Below, in pieces: positions 20,697-31,131 of a stretch of 64,000 nt of DNA. The first letter of the stretch is position 1. The number at the start of each line of letters is the position of its first letter. The stretch covers positions 9,308,501 to 9,372,500 of the forward strand of contig OY754470.1 in NCBI GenBank assembly GCA_963575645.1. Reading direction: 5' to 3'. Below the pieces are notes generated by a model. That model did no database searches, had not been told where the DNA came from, and saw nothing but the letters and a program-made list of their open reading frames with translations. Made by a program: the position numbers and the translations under genes. This DNA comes from Xanthostigma xanthostigma. Taxonomy: Eukaryota > Arthropoda > Insecta > Raphidioptera > Raphidiidae.

Positions 20697-21927
20697 AAGA
20701 CGTAGTCCTATGTTAAGGCTCGTTTTCAACCGTTAATTCAGAATTTTTTTTTAATATCAAAATAATGTACGATGTTTTCAATTTTGTTACATGTTTTTAC
20801 TGACATCGTAAACTAAGACAAAAAAAATTTTTTTGCTTAATTTTACGCCATTTTATAATTGTTTTTTTAACAGACAACTGAGGTAGGTGGGTAGCGCGGG
20901 TGATAACGTCACTTGGAGTCAACTGAATTATAAAAATTAAATTGATTATTGTTTCGTAGACTTGTGGCTCTATCCCGTACTAGAAATAAACATTTTTATT
21001 GAGATATAACAAAATGGCGGGTTTTAGAAAAAAAAACAACGAGAAAATCGTGATATTTTCGTTGAAAATCGGTTTAAAAAAATAGAAATAATTTTTATAA
21101 TTAAGTAATTCTAGTACCGGACGGAGCTATTGTTGTGTAGAATACCCTGTGCAAAACTGAAAGATATCGGTTGTATACAATTGTTTCAATCACCCGCGCC
21201 ACTTAGAAAAACGTAGTTTTGAGAAAAACGCGTTTAAAGTTTTAATTTCAGATTTCTTACAAAAAAATAAAAATCAATATTTACACTAATCAGCTATGCC
21301 TGGTGTATATCAAACCTTCCGTTTCTTCAAAGGCATCGTTTTCTGTTAATTTGTTTGCTCTACTCTGCGAGAGTATAAGAGTAACGTGATAACAATTGAG
21401 GTAAAAGTCTTACCGTAAGACCGTTGCTGCTCTCGACTATATTATGCTATAGCTTTGTAAATATTTAATATTTCGGTCTAAAATTTTTACAGTATTTCTC
21501 AATATATTAAATTTACTAAAAATGTAAAAAAAATAAATTCGTTTTTTCAAAACCCGAACACCAGACTACGTCCTTAAATGGTTCATGTTATTTGTTCATT
21601 ATTTCAAAACGCGCCAAGCGAAGTATAGCTTCAAAAACTGTTTATTATTTCGAGATCGAATGGAAACTAACGCAGCGGTTAAACATCCATAGGCTTTAGT
21701 CTTTACCTGTGCAAACTGCAGAGCGAGCGGACGCTGGACGAGGAGAATGGCGGCCGATGGCTTAATGCTAATGGCAGCAGAAATGCAACGATTAATCAAG
21801 TCAAGTGTGTCCGCCCTACACTAGACCTAAACAACATGTCTCGACTATATAAACTACACCTACGTCCGTATATTTATAATATATCTCTACATTATGTATA
21901 AAAAACCACCAAGGTATGTCATACAGT
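20697..21927. other. No recognisable feature
   Basis: AT-rich with homopolymer runs. I see no repeat termini. A 66-codon minus frame at 21599-21799 is slightly GC-richer but unrecognised. Confidence 0.45.
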
Positions 21928-22020
21928 GTGTTCACCGAAAATGGTAACAATGAATAATTCATGTATCCTACTAGATATAAAAAAAATTACATATAAATAA
22001 TTTTTTTGTTGAACTCGAGA
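21928..22020 (+). repeat. Repeat E, copy 2
   Basis: 'gttcaccgaaaatggtaac' to 'gtatcctactaga' matches 15130-15215. Confidence 0.65.
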
Positions 22021-22184
22021 TTTACTATCGGAAACTGCTGAGGTGTATTTTTTTTCTACGTCAAAATATTGGAAAAAATTGTTATTATTTTTTTCAATAT
22101 TTCAATATTAAAAAAAACTTTCACGAATTTCATTAAAAATAAATAGAAACTAAATTTTAATTTTATTTTTATATTTTTAGATCC

Positions 22185-22312
22185 GTTCTGAAAAAGATCC
22201 AAATCCGGATCGAAACGTTAATGTATTAATTATATTTTTTGTTAATATATTGTCTGAAAAATTGGTCAATAATTTTATTTATTGAAGAGAATCACACGTT
22301 AATCAAAGATTT
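22185..22312 (+). repeat. Family P relic with hammerhead-like core
   Basis: 22188-22219 reads CTGAAAAAGATCC, AAATCC, GGATCGAAACGTT. Stem II (GATCC/GGATC) and GAAAC are kept, but the core G of CTGANGA is A here, so cleavage would be expected to be lost. It is followed by 'aatgtattaattatat' and 'tgtctgaaaaattggtca', the family arm. Confidence 0.75.
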
Positions 22313-22401
22313 GAATACATGCATTTTTTTCAAATGGCAACATATGTATATTTTTTTTACAATTTCGAAATCTCCATTTTTTGTCTCTATAAAAACACAT
22401 A

Positions 22402-22618
22402 AAATTTTCATAAGGTTGCATAAGAATATATTCGAGAAAAAACGTTATTATTATTAGTTTATAAATACACAGTAAATAATTATTTTTCGTAGCACTCCAC
22501 AGTCCACACATATATAAATTATTAATAATAATTAATTATCACTGTGTATTTAATTAATAAATTGATAACGTTTTTCTCGAATATTTTCTTATGTAACCTT
22601 ATGAAAATTTTATACGAA
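22402..22618. mobile_element. Foldback MITE
   Basis: AAAATTTTCATAAGGTTGCA and 'ttcgagaaaaaacgttat' on the left pair with 'ataacgtttttctcgaa' and 'taaccttatgaaaatttt' on the right. AT-rich loop, no ORF. Confidence 0.8.
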
Positions 22619-23274
22619 CATCAAAACATTATTGTTAGCGCGATACAATGCCATGCTTCGAATAAAAAAATATAATGTCATTAGATTCTTTTTAAGCTTT
22701 TATTGAGTTGTTTTTATTTGCAGCGGTCCGCATTTAGGTCATAATCTGTCCAAATGGCTCTTGTTCCCAATAAGTCTGTGCACCCCTAGTCTAGAAGGAC
22801 TTAGCTCCATCTAAGTCAAAAGTAGTGATTCAAGGTCAACCGGGAAAGGGTTGAAGAGTAAGAACAGCAGCACTTGTTATTGGAAAAGAACGATTTTGGC
22901 CATCACTGAACCTTGCCAAGGTATATGAGTAAAGAGCGTTTACATATAAAATATACCTTCTAGGTACTGCGGTACATACGTGGAAGTGTACACGGTGATT
23001 AATGTGTTGATATCAAAGCAAGGAGGATGTCGGTAACACGCACCTACCGTGAGCGAAACGTCACGTAGAACGGTAGGAGGATATGCAGCTCATTAATTAG
23101 CCTCACCTCACTAACACCGAGATTTCACACTGCACTATATCTACCTACGTAGTACGTACTTATAAATTATAATTACCTTTGTGCTTAGATTGTTATTGTG
23201 AATTTAAATCACGGCAAAATATTCGCTAATAAAAATATCAGGTTTTATATACCTACAGTGTAAAATGTATATGT
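22619..23274. other. No recognisable feature
   Basis: No ORF above 60 codons and no repeat termini. 'ctaagtcaaaagtagtgattcaa' and neighbours show nothing I can name. Confidence 0.45.
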
Positions 23275-23421
23275 TACGGTCTATACCCGAATTCGGTCAA
23301 CGACCGAAATAAATGCGCAAAACTAGTTCTGACCAACGAATATTTCCCAAACCCAAAATCTTACATTTAAACGGGTAGGTATTGAGTGTTATAAAATGAG
23401 CAAAACTAGTTTTACGCGTTT

Positions 23422-23694
23422 TCAATTGGACAAAACTAGTTCTGTCCATTTCTGAACGGACAGTACTAGTATGACATCGGAATCTTCTTTGCGTTTTTTA
23501 ATTAACTTTTCCACGTCAATGATACTTATTATATCAAAGCGATTTATTCTTCTGTATTGTTTAGCAGACATAGATTTTAATTCAGCTTTCAATAAATTTG
23601 CTTTCTTAATCTTACTTAGTAAGGTTTCGTCATAAAATTATGTTTCAGAAGCCTCCAATAGGAGAACTAGTTGAGCCTCGAATTTATCTTGCAT
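23422..23694 (-). pseudogene. Integrase-like protein N-terminal fragment with one stop
   Basis: 91 codons from an ATG to a TGA, broken by one TAA at codon 19. Around it the frame is coding-like: MQDKFEAQL near the start, then KIKKANLLKAELKS, YRRINRFDIISI, DVEKLIKKRKEDSD. From memory this resembles the N-terminal part of the arthropod proteins annotated as KRAB-A domain-containing 2-like, which carry a retroviral-type integrase core further on. No catalytic residues are present in this fragment. The second copy (43928-44200) has a stop at the same codon and also a frameshift. Sharing the stop suggests that both copies spread after the stop arose. Confidence 0.4.
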
Positions 23695-23775
23695 TTTTGC
23701 TTAATTATTATACTGAATATCCCACAATTATAAGTATTAATTATAACACATTCAGGAGAACAATTCAATAGATAG

Positions 23776-24239
23776 CAGCGCTGCCAGTTTTTTTTTGCCA
23801 AGTCGGCATTTTGAAACTCTTTGAGTGAAAACAGCGGGATTCTTTCGTCGAAAGCGGGACATAGTAAAAAACGTATATAATTAGAAGTTTTCAAATATTT
23901 ATCTTTTTATTTGAATTAAAATTACGTTTACGTGACAATAGAAAATGTATTTTATTAAAAATATAATATTTTAAATCAGATTTACCCTATCGTTAAATAG
24001 TGGAGTCTTATTCGTCTTCAGAATAAAAAAAAAACAGAAATCAAAATCAAGAAAGTTTTATTCATTAGAAAAATATGGCGTTTCAAACAATAATCTGTGG
24101 AGTGAGTGTTACAAATTGCAACTGCACGCACGGTCGAGTTATCCCCGAAAAGCGGGACTGAGCCTGTCCCGCGCGGGACATTTAATTTTGATTTAAAAAT
24201 CGGGACATCCTGCCAAAATTGGGACGTCTGGCAACGCTG
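23776..24239 (-). mobile_element. hAT element, CAGCGTTGCCAG family, copy 1
   Basis: Termini CAGCGCTGCCAG and (complement) CAGCGTTGCCAGACGTCCC. Perfect target duplication ATAGATAG (23768-23775, 24240-24247). 'cgggacaggctcagtcccgc' forms an internal hairpin. It inserted into the TIR element at 23275-24325. No transposase. Relatives are at 35964 and 40626. Confidence 0.92.
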
Positions 24240-24325
24240 ATAGATAGGTACATAAATAAGAACATAACCCTACTTTGTTCGGGTTCGCGCGTTGATTGAA
24301 TGAAACAAGTAGAACTACTTACTGT

Positions 24326-24622
24326 CCATTCAAAAATGAAGAAGTTAATATATTTGAATTACAGAAACAAATTCTACCATTAATGTTGTAAAATATTTCA
24401 AGTTTCAATTATTTCACGCTACGGTTCGAATGATTACCGTCGCATATTTCAAACTCCCGTCGCATTGCCGGCGTACACCTAATTCAGACGTCGTCACAGC
24501 ATTAATAAAATTCAATTGAATAGGTACCAGCATGTTTCTGCTCAACAAAACTAATAGCCGTAATTAAAATATGTCTCTTCTTTGCCAGTCCGCTGAGACC
24601 GCGACGGCATCCGCGATAACTT
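24326..24622. other. No recognisable feature
   Basis: Nothing supported in this stretch. Confidence 0.4.
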
Positions 24623-24942
24623 ACGGCCGCTGCACACGTGGCTAGAAACGCTGATAGATTTGCCTACTAGTTTTCTAGCGCTGGTTTTCTTGATCGTTGT
24701 TATGTGCTCGCTTCACACGAGATTATTTTTCAAGCAAGTTTTTTGGATAGATCTGGTGCGCGCGCAGTGACAGTTCGAATATAAACACAGAGCAAAACGT
24801 GTCTGTTGTCTGACTATGAGTTGAATGACGCCATGTTGGTTTGTGGGCGTTTGTTCAAGTTACACGTGGCAAGATACTGCTTCCTGATTGGTTCTTGCGC
24901 ATACCTAGCAGGGAAAATAGCCCTTGTTCTAATTTTTTTTGA
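24623..24942 (+). repeat. Repeat H, copy 1 (GGCCGCTGCACACG terminus)
   Basis: 'ggccgctgcacacgtggcta', 'gtgcgcgcgcagtgacagtt', 'catgttggtttgtgggcg' and 'caagatactgcttcctgatt' occur in order also at 47748-48060 and 60853-61298. Only the last copy has both ends. The 92-codon frame over it is shared by the repeats and is not a host gene. Confidence 0.75.
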
Positions 24943-25414
24943 GTATCAAGAAATAAGCTTTACAAATGTTACGCTAGTGGCCATCGTTTCGAAAAATTTA
25001 TTTTCATGTTCAGGGCCTCAAACTGGTCAAATGGAGGTAAATTGTTCTACAATATATTCTCAACCAAAGCTTCCTTCATCGTGAATATTGGATCAACACT
25101 ACTAGGTATATATTAAGATCATGTGGTTTGTTGGCTCAGATATATTAGTGCTCAGTGGCTTCAAGTTTATAATAAAATGGGGTAACAAAGACGTGATCTC
25201 AGAGCGTTAACGCGAACGCAGTGACAGAATAACTGACGCGGCTCCCATGCTACACACGTATGTGTCTACCTATTGCATTGTTGTCTATCAATTTAGCCAG
25301 TTAGAGCTAGTTAACTTGCTTCGAACAACGATGATGGTGATACTGTCCTTTATCCAGAGTATTTAATACGGTATGTCGTTCAACCGTTTTACCTATCATA
25401 ATATTATATAGAGT
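24943..25414. other. No recognisable feature
   Basis: No supported ORF or terminus. Confidence 0.4.
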
Positions 25415-26146
25415 AAGATCCCAGGGCCGCCAGACACAACCTATTTTTAAATAAATGAAACCTTACGTTTTGAGTATGTACTTAGAACGCTTGGCATACC
25501 TCCATCATTGAGTCTGTGACAAATGTACAGGTACCAGGTGAGAAAGGTGAGTAAAAATAAGAGTCACTTAATTTAAATTTAAATGGCTGATATTTATATA
25601 TGTTATTCAGACAACTATTACAAAATTATATTTCAACAGCCAAACAAATTGTAATGACCAAACATCCCCCCAGACGTAAAAAATAGTCAGCTGTTAGTAT
25701 GAGCGCGAGAGCTTTATGACTATTTTTTACGTCTGAGGGGATGTTTAGTCATTACAATTTGTCTGGCTGTTGAAATATAATTTTGTAATAGTTTTCTGAA
25801 TATAACATATATAAAAATCAAACATTTAAAAATAAGTGAAGTTCATAAATTTTTCTCTGAGCTTTAAAGCGTCTGTCAGAAGTTGTGGTCAGCGGAAAGT
25901 GATTGGCGATACTGGATACTAATTTATAGTGATATTTTACAAAACATATATAAATATCAGTCATTTAAATTTAAATTAAGTGACTCTTATTTTTACTCAC
26001 CTTTCTCACCTGGTACCTGTACATTTGTCACAGACTCAATGATGGAGGTACGCCAAGCGTTCTACGAGTAAGTACATAAAACACTACTCAAAACGTAAGG
26101 TTTCATTTATTTAAAAATAGGTTGTGTCTGGCGGCTCTGGGATCTT
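25415..26146. mobile_element. Nested inverted-repeat element with AAGATCCCAG ends
   Basis: The outer arms (25415 to about 25610, and about 25945 to 26146) pair over roughly 200 bases: AAGATCCCAGGGCCGCCAGA against 'tctggcggctctgggatctt', then 'gtaccaggtgagaaagg' and 'aatttaaatttaaatg' with their complements. Inside, a second inverted repeat (about 25590-25815) pairs 'tttcaacagccaaacaaat' with 'atttgtctggctgttgaaa' around 'agacgtaaaaaatagtc'. It is either one elaborate foldback element or a foldback inserted in another. Confidence 0.85.
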
Positions 26147-26800
26147 GGGCTAATTGTTGAAGTTGTCAAATTACACAAAATTCAAAACGCAACAAGTGGA
26201 CCCACACAGTTGTGATACAAATCCCAGAATGAATTTTGACCTCTGTTATGTGTTTGGACGCTAATGATCTGTATTGTCAAGCGGCTATAATGTACAATAT
26301 CTATTTAGTTTGTCTGTGGCATCGTCACTCTTCACTGGATGAATGGATGTTGATATATGTTTTTTTTTCGTAACAAAACATTTTTACAGGAACTCGCAAT
26401 CTTGTAATCAGTCAACATTGCAATCTGTAGAGCTCGGATGTGCATACGTACAGACCAACCAGCTGCTCTTCGCGTTTTTTAATTTCTATATTAGGAGTAA
26501 CTATATATGAATTAAAATCAATCTAAAAACGATTCCGTTTTTTAGAACAGAATATTCTCTTTTCATAAAGTTACAAATTATACGTGAGAAATTAACCTAT
26601 GAAAAAAACGGAGTTCTGACGCGCAAAGCAATAATAGAGCACGTTCGCTAGCAAATGTAGCGATATGTGCAATAAATGAATATTTTCTATATTTTACAAA
26701 AACTGGAAATTAATATTACAAAAAAATTAGTATATTCCAATAAAACAAATGAGAGAGGTAACTTAAAAAAAATACAATGTTACTTAAAGTTCGTGAGTGC
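26147..26800. other. No recognisable feature
   Basis: AT-rich, no ORF of note. Confidence 0.4.
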
Positions 26801-26982
26801 GACAAAAATATCAAGTCTCGAGAGTGTAATAAGGATAAAATAAATAGAACAAACATATCGATCGACGACACAAAATAAAAAAATGTTATAAAACTATGAT
26901 TTTATTTTTCGTCGTCAAAGAGTTCGTTCTATTAACTCTATTATTACTACACTTTCTAAACTTGATATCAGTTATTTTTGTC
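26801..26982. mobile_element. Foldback MITE with GACAAAAATA ends
   Basis: GACAAAAATATCAAGT pairs with 'cttgatatcagttatttttgtc', 'gtgtaataaggat' with 'ttattactacac', and 'cgacgacacaaaataaaa' with 'ttttatttttcgtcg'. The arms are imperfect and about 80 bases long. Confidence 0.75.
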
Positions 26983-27434
26983 TTCAAGCTGTTTGGATTG
27001 TAAATGTTTTTTTTTTCTGAGGATAGGTAATATTAGGTGTCAAAATTGACAATACTTAGTACCTACTACATCACTGGTTAACATGCTTAGTGATTACTAT
27101 GTCTGAACTCTTAATTCTGAAGACGTCTACAAACTAAATGCGTGTAATAAACCACCAGACATTCCCAACTGACTGATGTCATTCCTTAATTCGGCATTCA
27201 TTGTACTGTTTTTTTTAATTTTACACTGCAGTTTTACTGTTTTATTACAATGCATACAAATCATTGTAAAAAAGGATATATTTTTAAATTAAATGTGGGC
27301 AATTTTTAACCATAAACGTAATAATTATAGTAAGTGAAGAACAAGCGATCCAAAGATTAGTTAATAACAATTTTGAAGACAACGTCTACAGTGGCCAAAG
27401 GATCCAGAAAAACGCAATTACATATATTAAATTT
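26983..27434. other. No recognisable feature
   Basis: AT-rich. No supported feature. Confidence 0.4.
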
Positions 27435-27489
27435 GCATTTATTTACTAACGTTTCGAAGGATTTACCTTCATCCTCAGAGTACAAATGC
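27435..27489 (-). ncRNA. Hammerhead-ribozyme-like motif (HH1)
   Basis: Read on minus: stem-I strand GCATTTGTACT; core CTGAGGA; one extra T; stem II GAAGG, loop TAAAT, CCTTC; GAAA; short palindrome ACGT making a minimal stem III; then T as the cleavage-site base; then the other stem-I strand AGTAAATAAATGC. Stem I pairs TACT/AGTA, has an internal loop (G opposite AAT), then pairs GCATTT/AAATGC. All three stems and the CUGANGA...GAAA core of a hammerhead are therefore present. Predicted cleavage would fall between 27448 and 27447. A known hammerhead has no extra base between the core A and stem II, and that departure is the main doubt. Penelope-like elements and retrozymes are known to carry hammerheads with short palindromic stem III. 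The flanks resemble those of HH2. Confidence 0.6.
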
Positions 27490-27999
27490 CGTCAAATATG
27501 TAATGTCGTCAAAAAATTAGAAAAAACATTGACAACATGATTATACTGTAGCATATTGGAGAGTAATTAAACTTCGCTTCAATTGTTTTCGGTAAAATTG
27601 TAATTTTAGATTTTCGTTCATGAATAAACTATTCTTCTTCAAGAGAAGAAGAAAACATAAAAAAACTTAAACATGCCTTAAAAACAAGTTTAAATTTCTA
27701 TTTCGATTCATTGAACGGTCTATAAGCCATAGGCCTCTACAGGACGGGAAAATACTTTTTCGGTGAGTAGAAACCAAGAAACGTCTAAATCCGTAGAAAT
27801 CTCGAATTTCATTTTTTTTTCATCTCTAAAAGCCTTTTTCTTATAGTCGATAGTCGCTTGAAAGTAAAAATCATGTACAAAAGTTTGAAATGAAACTTCT
27901 ATAATAGTGAGGGTGAGAAGAAATAGCCACACAGTTTGAGAAAGAATGAGATAGGACACAATCGACAACTGACGCACTAACTGTGGTTGAATAGAGTCC
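27490..27999. other. No recognisable feature
   Basis: A 116-codon minus frame (27720-28070) has no motif and ends in the hAT element. Confidence 0.4.
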
Positions 28000-28805
28000 C
28001 AGCGGTACTCAAACTTTTTTGGTGACGGAACCCTTTTGGAAAGCGAAATACTTGACGGAACCCTCAACAAAACAAAAATGTCTTTATATGCATTCTTTAT
28101 TTTTTTTTTTTTTTTTTATTATTATAACACGCTCAGCTGCTATGGCTATATGCGTGGAATGTTGTATTACTGTATTACTGTCTTATTATTGTTATTGTTC
28201 AATTAGTAGTCAGGTAAATATGTTGGTGGGCACCACATTTTATTGTCAGGTAAGTAGACACATCACTTTGATTTATTTATTTATATTTTTTTTATTTATT
28301 TATTTGTTTATTTATTTATTATCTTTTCTTTTTTTACACTTAATTGCATATTTTATAATTAATTTTTATTTATTTTTTTTTCAGGTATGTCTCATACGAG
28401 TGGTTTTAGATTCGTTAGTTCCAGGAACATTCTTTATTAATAAGCATAATACGAGGACAATGTAACAGTTACTTATTAATAGTATTATAATCCGAAATAA
28501 AAATAGAAATACAAATTGACAGTGCAAGCAATTCTCGACTTTATGTTTTGTTCATAACTATAGCGCCTAATCTCAGGGGCGGCTTTTATCAAAGGGACTG
28601 CGCTCACACAAGTAGATACCTATCGGCGGCGGTATAGTACAATAATAGTTTGTACTGTGGTGGCGACTAAGTTTGGCTGCGCCTCGTAAACATCGCCTCA
28701 AACAGAGAGAGAGGTGTTTTTAATATTTTTCTAAATTCTTGCGGAGCCCCCACAGGAGTTTCGCGGAACCCTATGGTTCCGCGGAGCACACTTTGAGTAT
28801 GGCTG
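28000..28805. mobile_element. hAT-type element with CAGCGGTACTCAAA terminus
   Basis: The left CAGCGGTACTCAAACTTTTT and the complement of the right, CAGCCATACTCAAAGTGTGC, form hAT-like inverted ends. 'ggaaccc' words lie just inside both. The target duplication is imperfect (ATAGAGTC before, ATAGACAA shortly after). The interior has a long T-rich tract and TTTA repeats (28268-28320). The 148-codon frame across it is low-complexity and not a gene. Confidence 0.65.
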
Positions 28806-29365
28806 GAATAGACAAAGTGGTCAAGAAGTTTCACTTCTATCGTGTTGTTTTTTTCTAGTTACTATAAAAAATAGCACATTTGTTTAAATCCGTAGTTGAA
28901 AAGGAATTATTATGCCCTGCAGCAGTATTAAACAATAAACATAGTATATTTAATTGTGCAGTTAGAAGAAATTAGACCCGTCAATAACAATTAATTACAG
29001 ACTAATTTGCATTGGTATGGCATTTTCACATATAGGTACTACATTATAATACTTGTGTATGTATTTGTCCAAGGTATCTCTGAACATAGTATGCAATCGG
29101 AGACATGGGCGTATCGTTGGAAAAATTATAAAGGAGTAGTTTACTAGTCTTTTTACGTCTCGAGTGGAGTTTTCCATCCCCTGCCTCTCGGTTTGAGTAG
29201 CGAATAGAGGCGTTTCATTTTTCGTTACGCTCCCATTTCTTAAAACGCGAAATTTCACTGACGTGGCAAGATTCACTTAAAAAAAATCTTTCAATATATT
29301 TTGAGATATGTACGACATAAATTAGATGAAATGGCTAAGACAAAGTACTAAAAAAATTGACAGCT
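28806..29365. other. No recognisable feature
   Basis: A 93-codon minus frame (28995-29276) shows no motif. Confidence 0.4.
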
Positions 29366-29416
29366 CTATGTATCTCTGATGATGACGGGAACGTTGTCGA
29401 AACGTTGGATAAATAG
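29366..29416 (+). ncRNA. Hammerhead-ribozyme-like motif (HH2)
   Basis: Stem-I strand CTATGTATCT (29366-29375); core CTGATGA (29376-29382); one extra T; stem II GACGG, loop GAACG, TTGTC (with two G-U pairs); GAAA; ACGT; T (29406) as the cleavage base; other stem-I strand GGATAAATAG (29407-29416). Stem I gives nine pairs with a single G-A mismatch. The core is the canonical CUGAUGA...GAAA. The upstream word TTGACAGC and the downstream GCGTTTTT are also found around HH1, so the two are related copies despite different stem II sequences. Confidence 0.65.
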
Positions 29417-29875
29417 CAATAACTTAACATCAATTTCGCGTTTTTATTTTCAGTCTTATGACCACATGAAAACTTCTAATTGAAATCATAGCTGGGCAAA
29501 GATTTTGATATACCTAGCTATAATATAATATAAAACAAAGTCCCTCCGCCGCGTCTGTCTGTCTGTCTGTCTGAACGCAATAAACTCAAAAACTACCGAA
29601 CGGATTTTCATACGGTTTTCACCAATAGAAATAGCGATAAATGAGGAAGGTTTCTGTATATAATTTGTATATATTTTGTACAAAATGACAGTGTTTTGTC
29701 AAAACAAAAAACTGGTTTCGTACCATGCAACGACATCAAGCAGAATTTGCTCAAAGCTATTAGTTCAGACATCTCTGCGCTGTAGTCGTTTTCATAGACA
29801 TGTCCTTATTGAAATATATTTTGCAAAATTTTCCGATAACACAAAATATATCTATCTATATTCTATATACAGGCT

Positions 29876-30712
29876 GATTTTTAAGTTAATTCTTCTTTTT
29901 TAACAACGTGTAGAAATCAAATAGACGAACAAATATTTTATATAACTTTTTCTTTATACCTCAATCGAAAGTACGTACTTTCGTCCCTTATAGCAGGGAC
30001 GAAAGTTTGACATTTACTCCCTGTTATTTATTATACTAAATGACAGCGGTAACCCTATAGTTATGAGTATAAATACGCATGAGAAATTTTTTCCTCCCGC
30101 CGTTCTCACTAGGAGTAAATGTCAATCTTTCGTCCCTGCTGACGAAAGTACGTACTTTCGAGCGGATATGAAGAAAAATCGTATACACCACACGGGCCTT
30201 AAAAGTTGAAATCTCGGCCCTGTGCAACATGACGCGCAGAGCCGAAAATTCAACTTTCGGCCCTTGTGATGTAATATACTATTTTATTAAAACTCAAAAA
30301 TAAGAGAGTAACAGCCTTTCAAAGTTTAATTAAATTTTTAAAATTTCATTTAATCAATTCAAAAGCCCGGTTAACACACGCGAAGAAATGATAACACGAA
30401 TCGGAAATGCATCCCAAATAATTCACGGAAGGCCCTTATCGCTACTACAAGCATGGCTACGGCGCACGCATCTTTGTGTCCAACAAAACGGGGACAACTT
30501 CGAACAATTTCTGTGAATACTTGATAATGACATAATATATTTCCATAGTGACATAACATAACGCCAGGACCGACCTCAAAATATAATAAAACTTTGAAAG
30601 CCTGTTTCTCTTTCATTTTTGAGTTTTGATAAAAAAGTTACTTGAAATATTTGATCGTCTATTTGATTTCTACACGCCGTTAAAAAGCATCCTGTACATA
30701 AAGAACAGTTTT
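29876..30712. mobile_element. Long-TIR MITE copy 1, interrupted by element X
   Basis: The left arm 'gtagaaatcaaatagacga' and right arm 'tcgtctatttgatttctac' are inverted ends about 100 bases long. The uninterrupted copy is 32790-33272. The interior includes 'acaacttcgaacaatttctg' and 'gacataacataacgccagg'. The 81-codon minus frame is shared by both copies but has no known motif. Confidence 0.75.
29946..30290. mobile_element. Element X, copy 2
   Basis: It begins 'ctttatacctcaatcgaaag', carries CGAAAGTACGTACTTTCG twice in inverted context (29966, 30143), 'gggacgaaagtttgacattt' mirrored by 'aaatgtcaatctttcgtccc', and ends 'gatgtaatatactatttt'. The right end folds with 'gaaaattcaactttcggcc'. Confidence 0.7.
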
Positions 30713-30740
30713 GCACCCGGGTGAAACCGGGCCCAGCCGC

Positions 30741-31131
30741 TGGTACGATATAAACGTAACGTTGCAATTCCGTCTAAAATAAGACAGCCAGTATATATGA
30801 GACAGTGATGTGTCGACATACAGTAAACACATTCTTTAATTAATACTGTCGGGCTGATGTATCGCTCGGATGCGATGAATACCTTTGAGTGACTCCTGCG
30901 CTATGACAAGTGAACCACGACATCACATCACTACACGCTAGCGTTTATTTATAGAACGGCTATTTTAAAATATAATTGATGAAAAAAAACCTTAACATAA
31001 GAACAACGCGAATCAAACGATGAATGGACAGTTAGAAAAAAACATCCTGTCGAGCAAAAAAATAATTTTGATGGAAAAACGAAAAAGTTAATGCTTCTTG
31101 ATTTTTTTTATCTCTAGTCTAGACTCTAGAG
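30741..31131. other. No recognisable feature
   Basis: Palindromic 'gtctagactctagag' at its end belongs to the flank of the next element. Confidence 0.4.

Larger units (their letters stand above)
23275..24325 (-). mobile_element. TIR element with ACTAGT-rich ends and integrase-like fragment, copy 1
   Basis: It shares its whole order, inverted, with 43686-44343. The ends carry repeated ACTAGTT words in 'gcgcaaaactagttttgcgc'-like context and 'ttctgtccatttctgaacgg'. A gene fragment lies between (23422-23694, minus). This copy is interrupted by a hAT element (23776-24239), after which 'cgggttcgcgcgttgattga' resumes the family sequence. The long inverted ends plus internal ORF fragment suggest a deletion derivative of a cut-and-paste element. 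Confidence 0.65.
29516..30740 (+). mobile_element. Helitron-like element carrying nested elements
   Basis: The head has 'ctataatataatataaaac', a CTGT microsatellite (29551-29571) and 'ctaccgaacggattttcat'. The tail is CACCCGGGTGAAACCGGGC, then CCAGCCGCTGG before T, a CTRR-type end with hairpin. Between them sits a TIR element (29876-30712) that itself contains element X (29946-30290): three layers of insertion. Confidence 0.6.

Noticed and set aside
24806-25084. 92-codon frame partly shared with 47947-48243
   Set aside because: Both are translations of repeat H. Frames differ at the ends and one copy is truncated into another transposon end.
28019-28465. 148-codon open frame rich in Phe, Leu and Ile
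   Set aside because: It is a translation of T-rich and TTTA simple sequence inside a hAT element.
30371-30616. Minus-strand frame shared in part with 32936-33130
   Set aside because: Both lie in copies of the same long-TIR MITE. Similarity reflects repeat copies, and there is no known motif or selection signal I can see.
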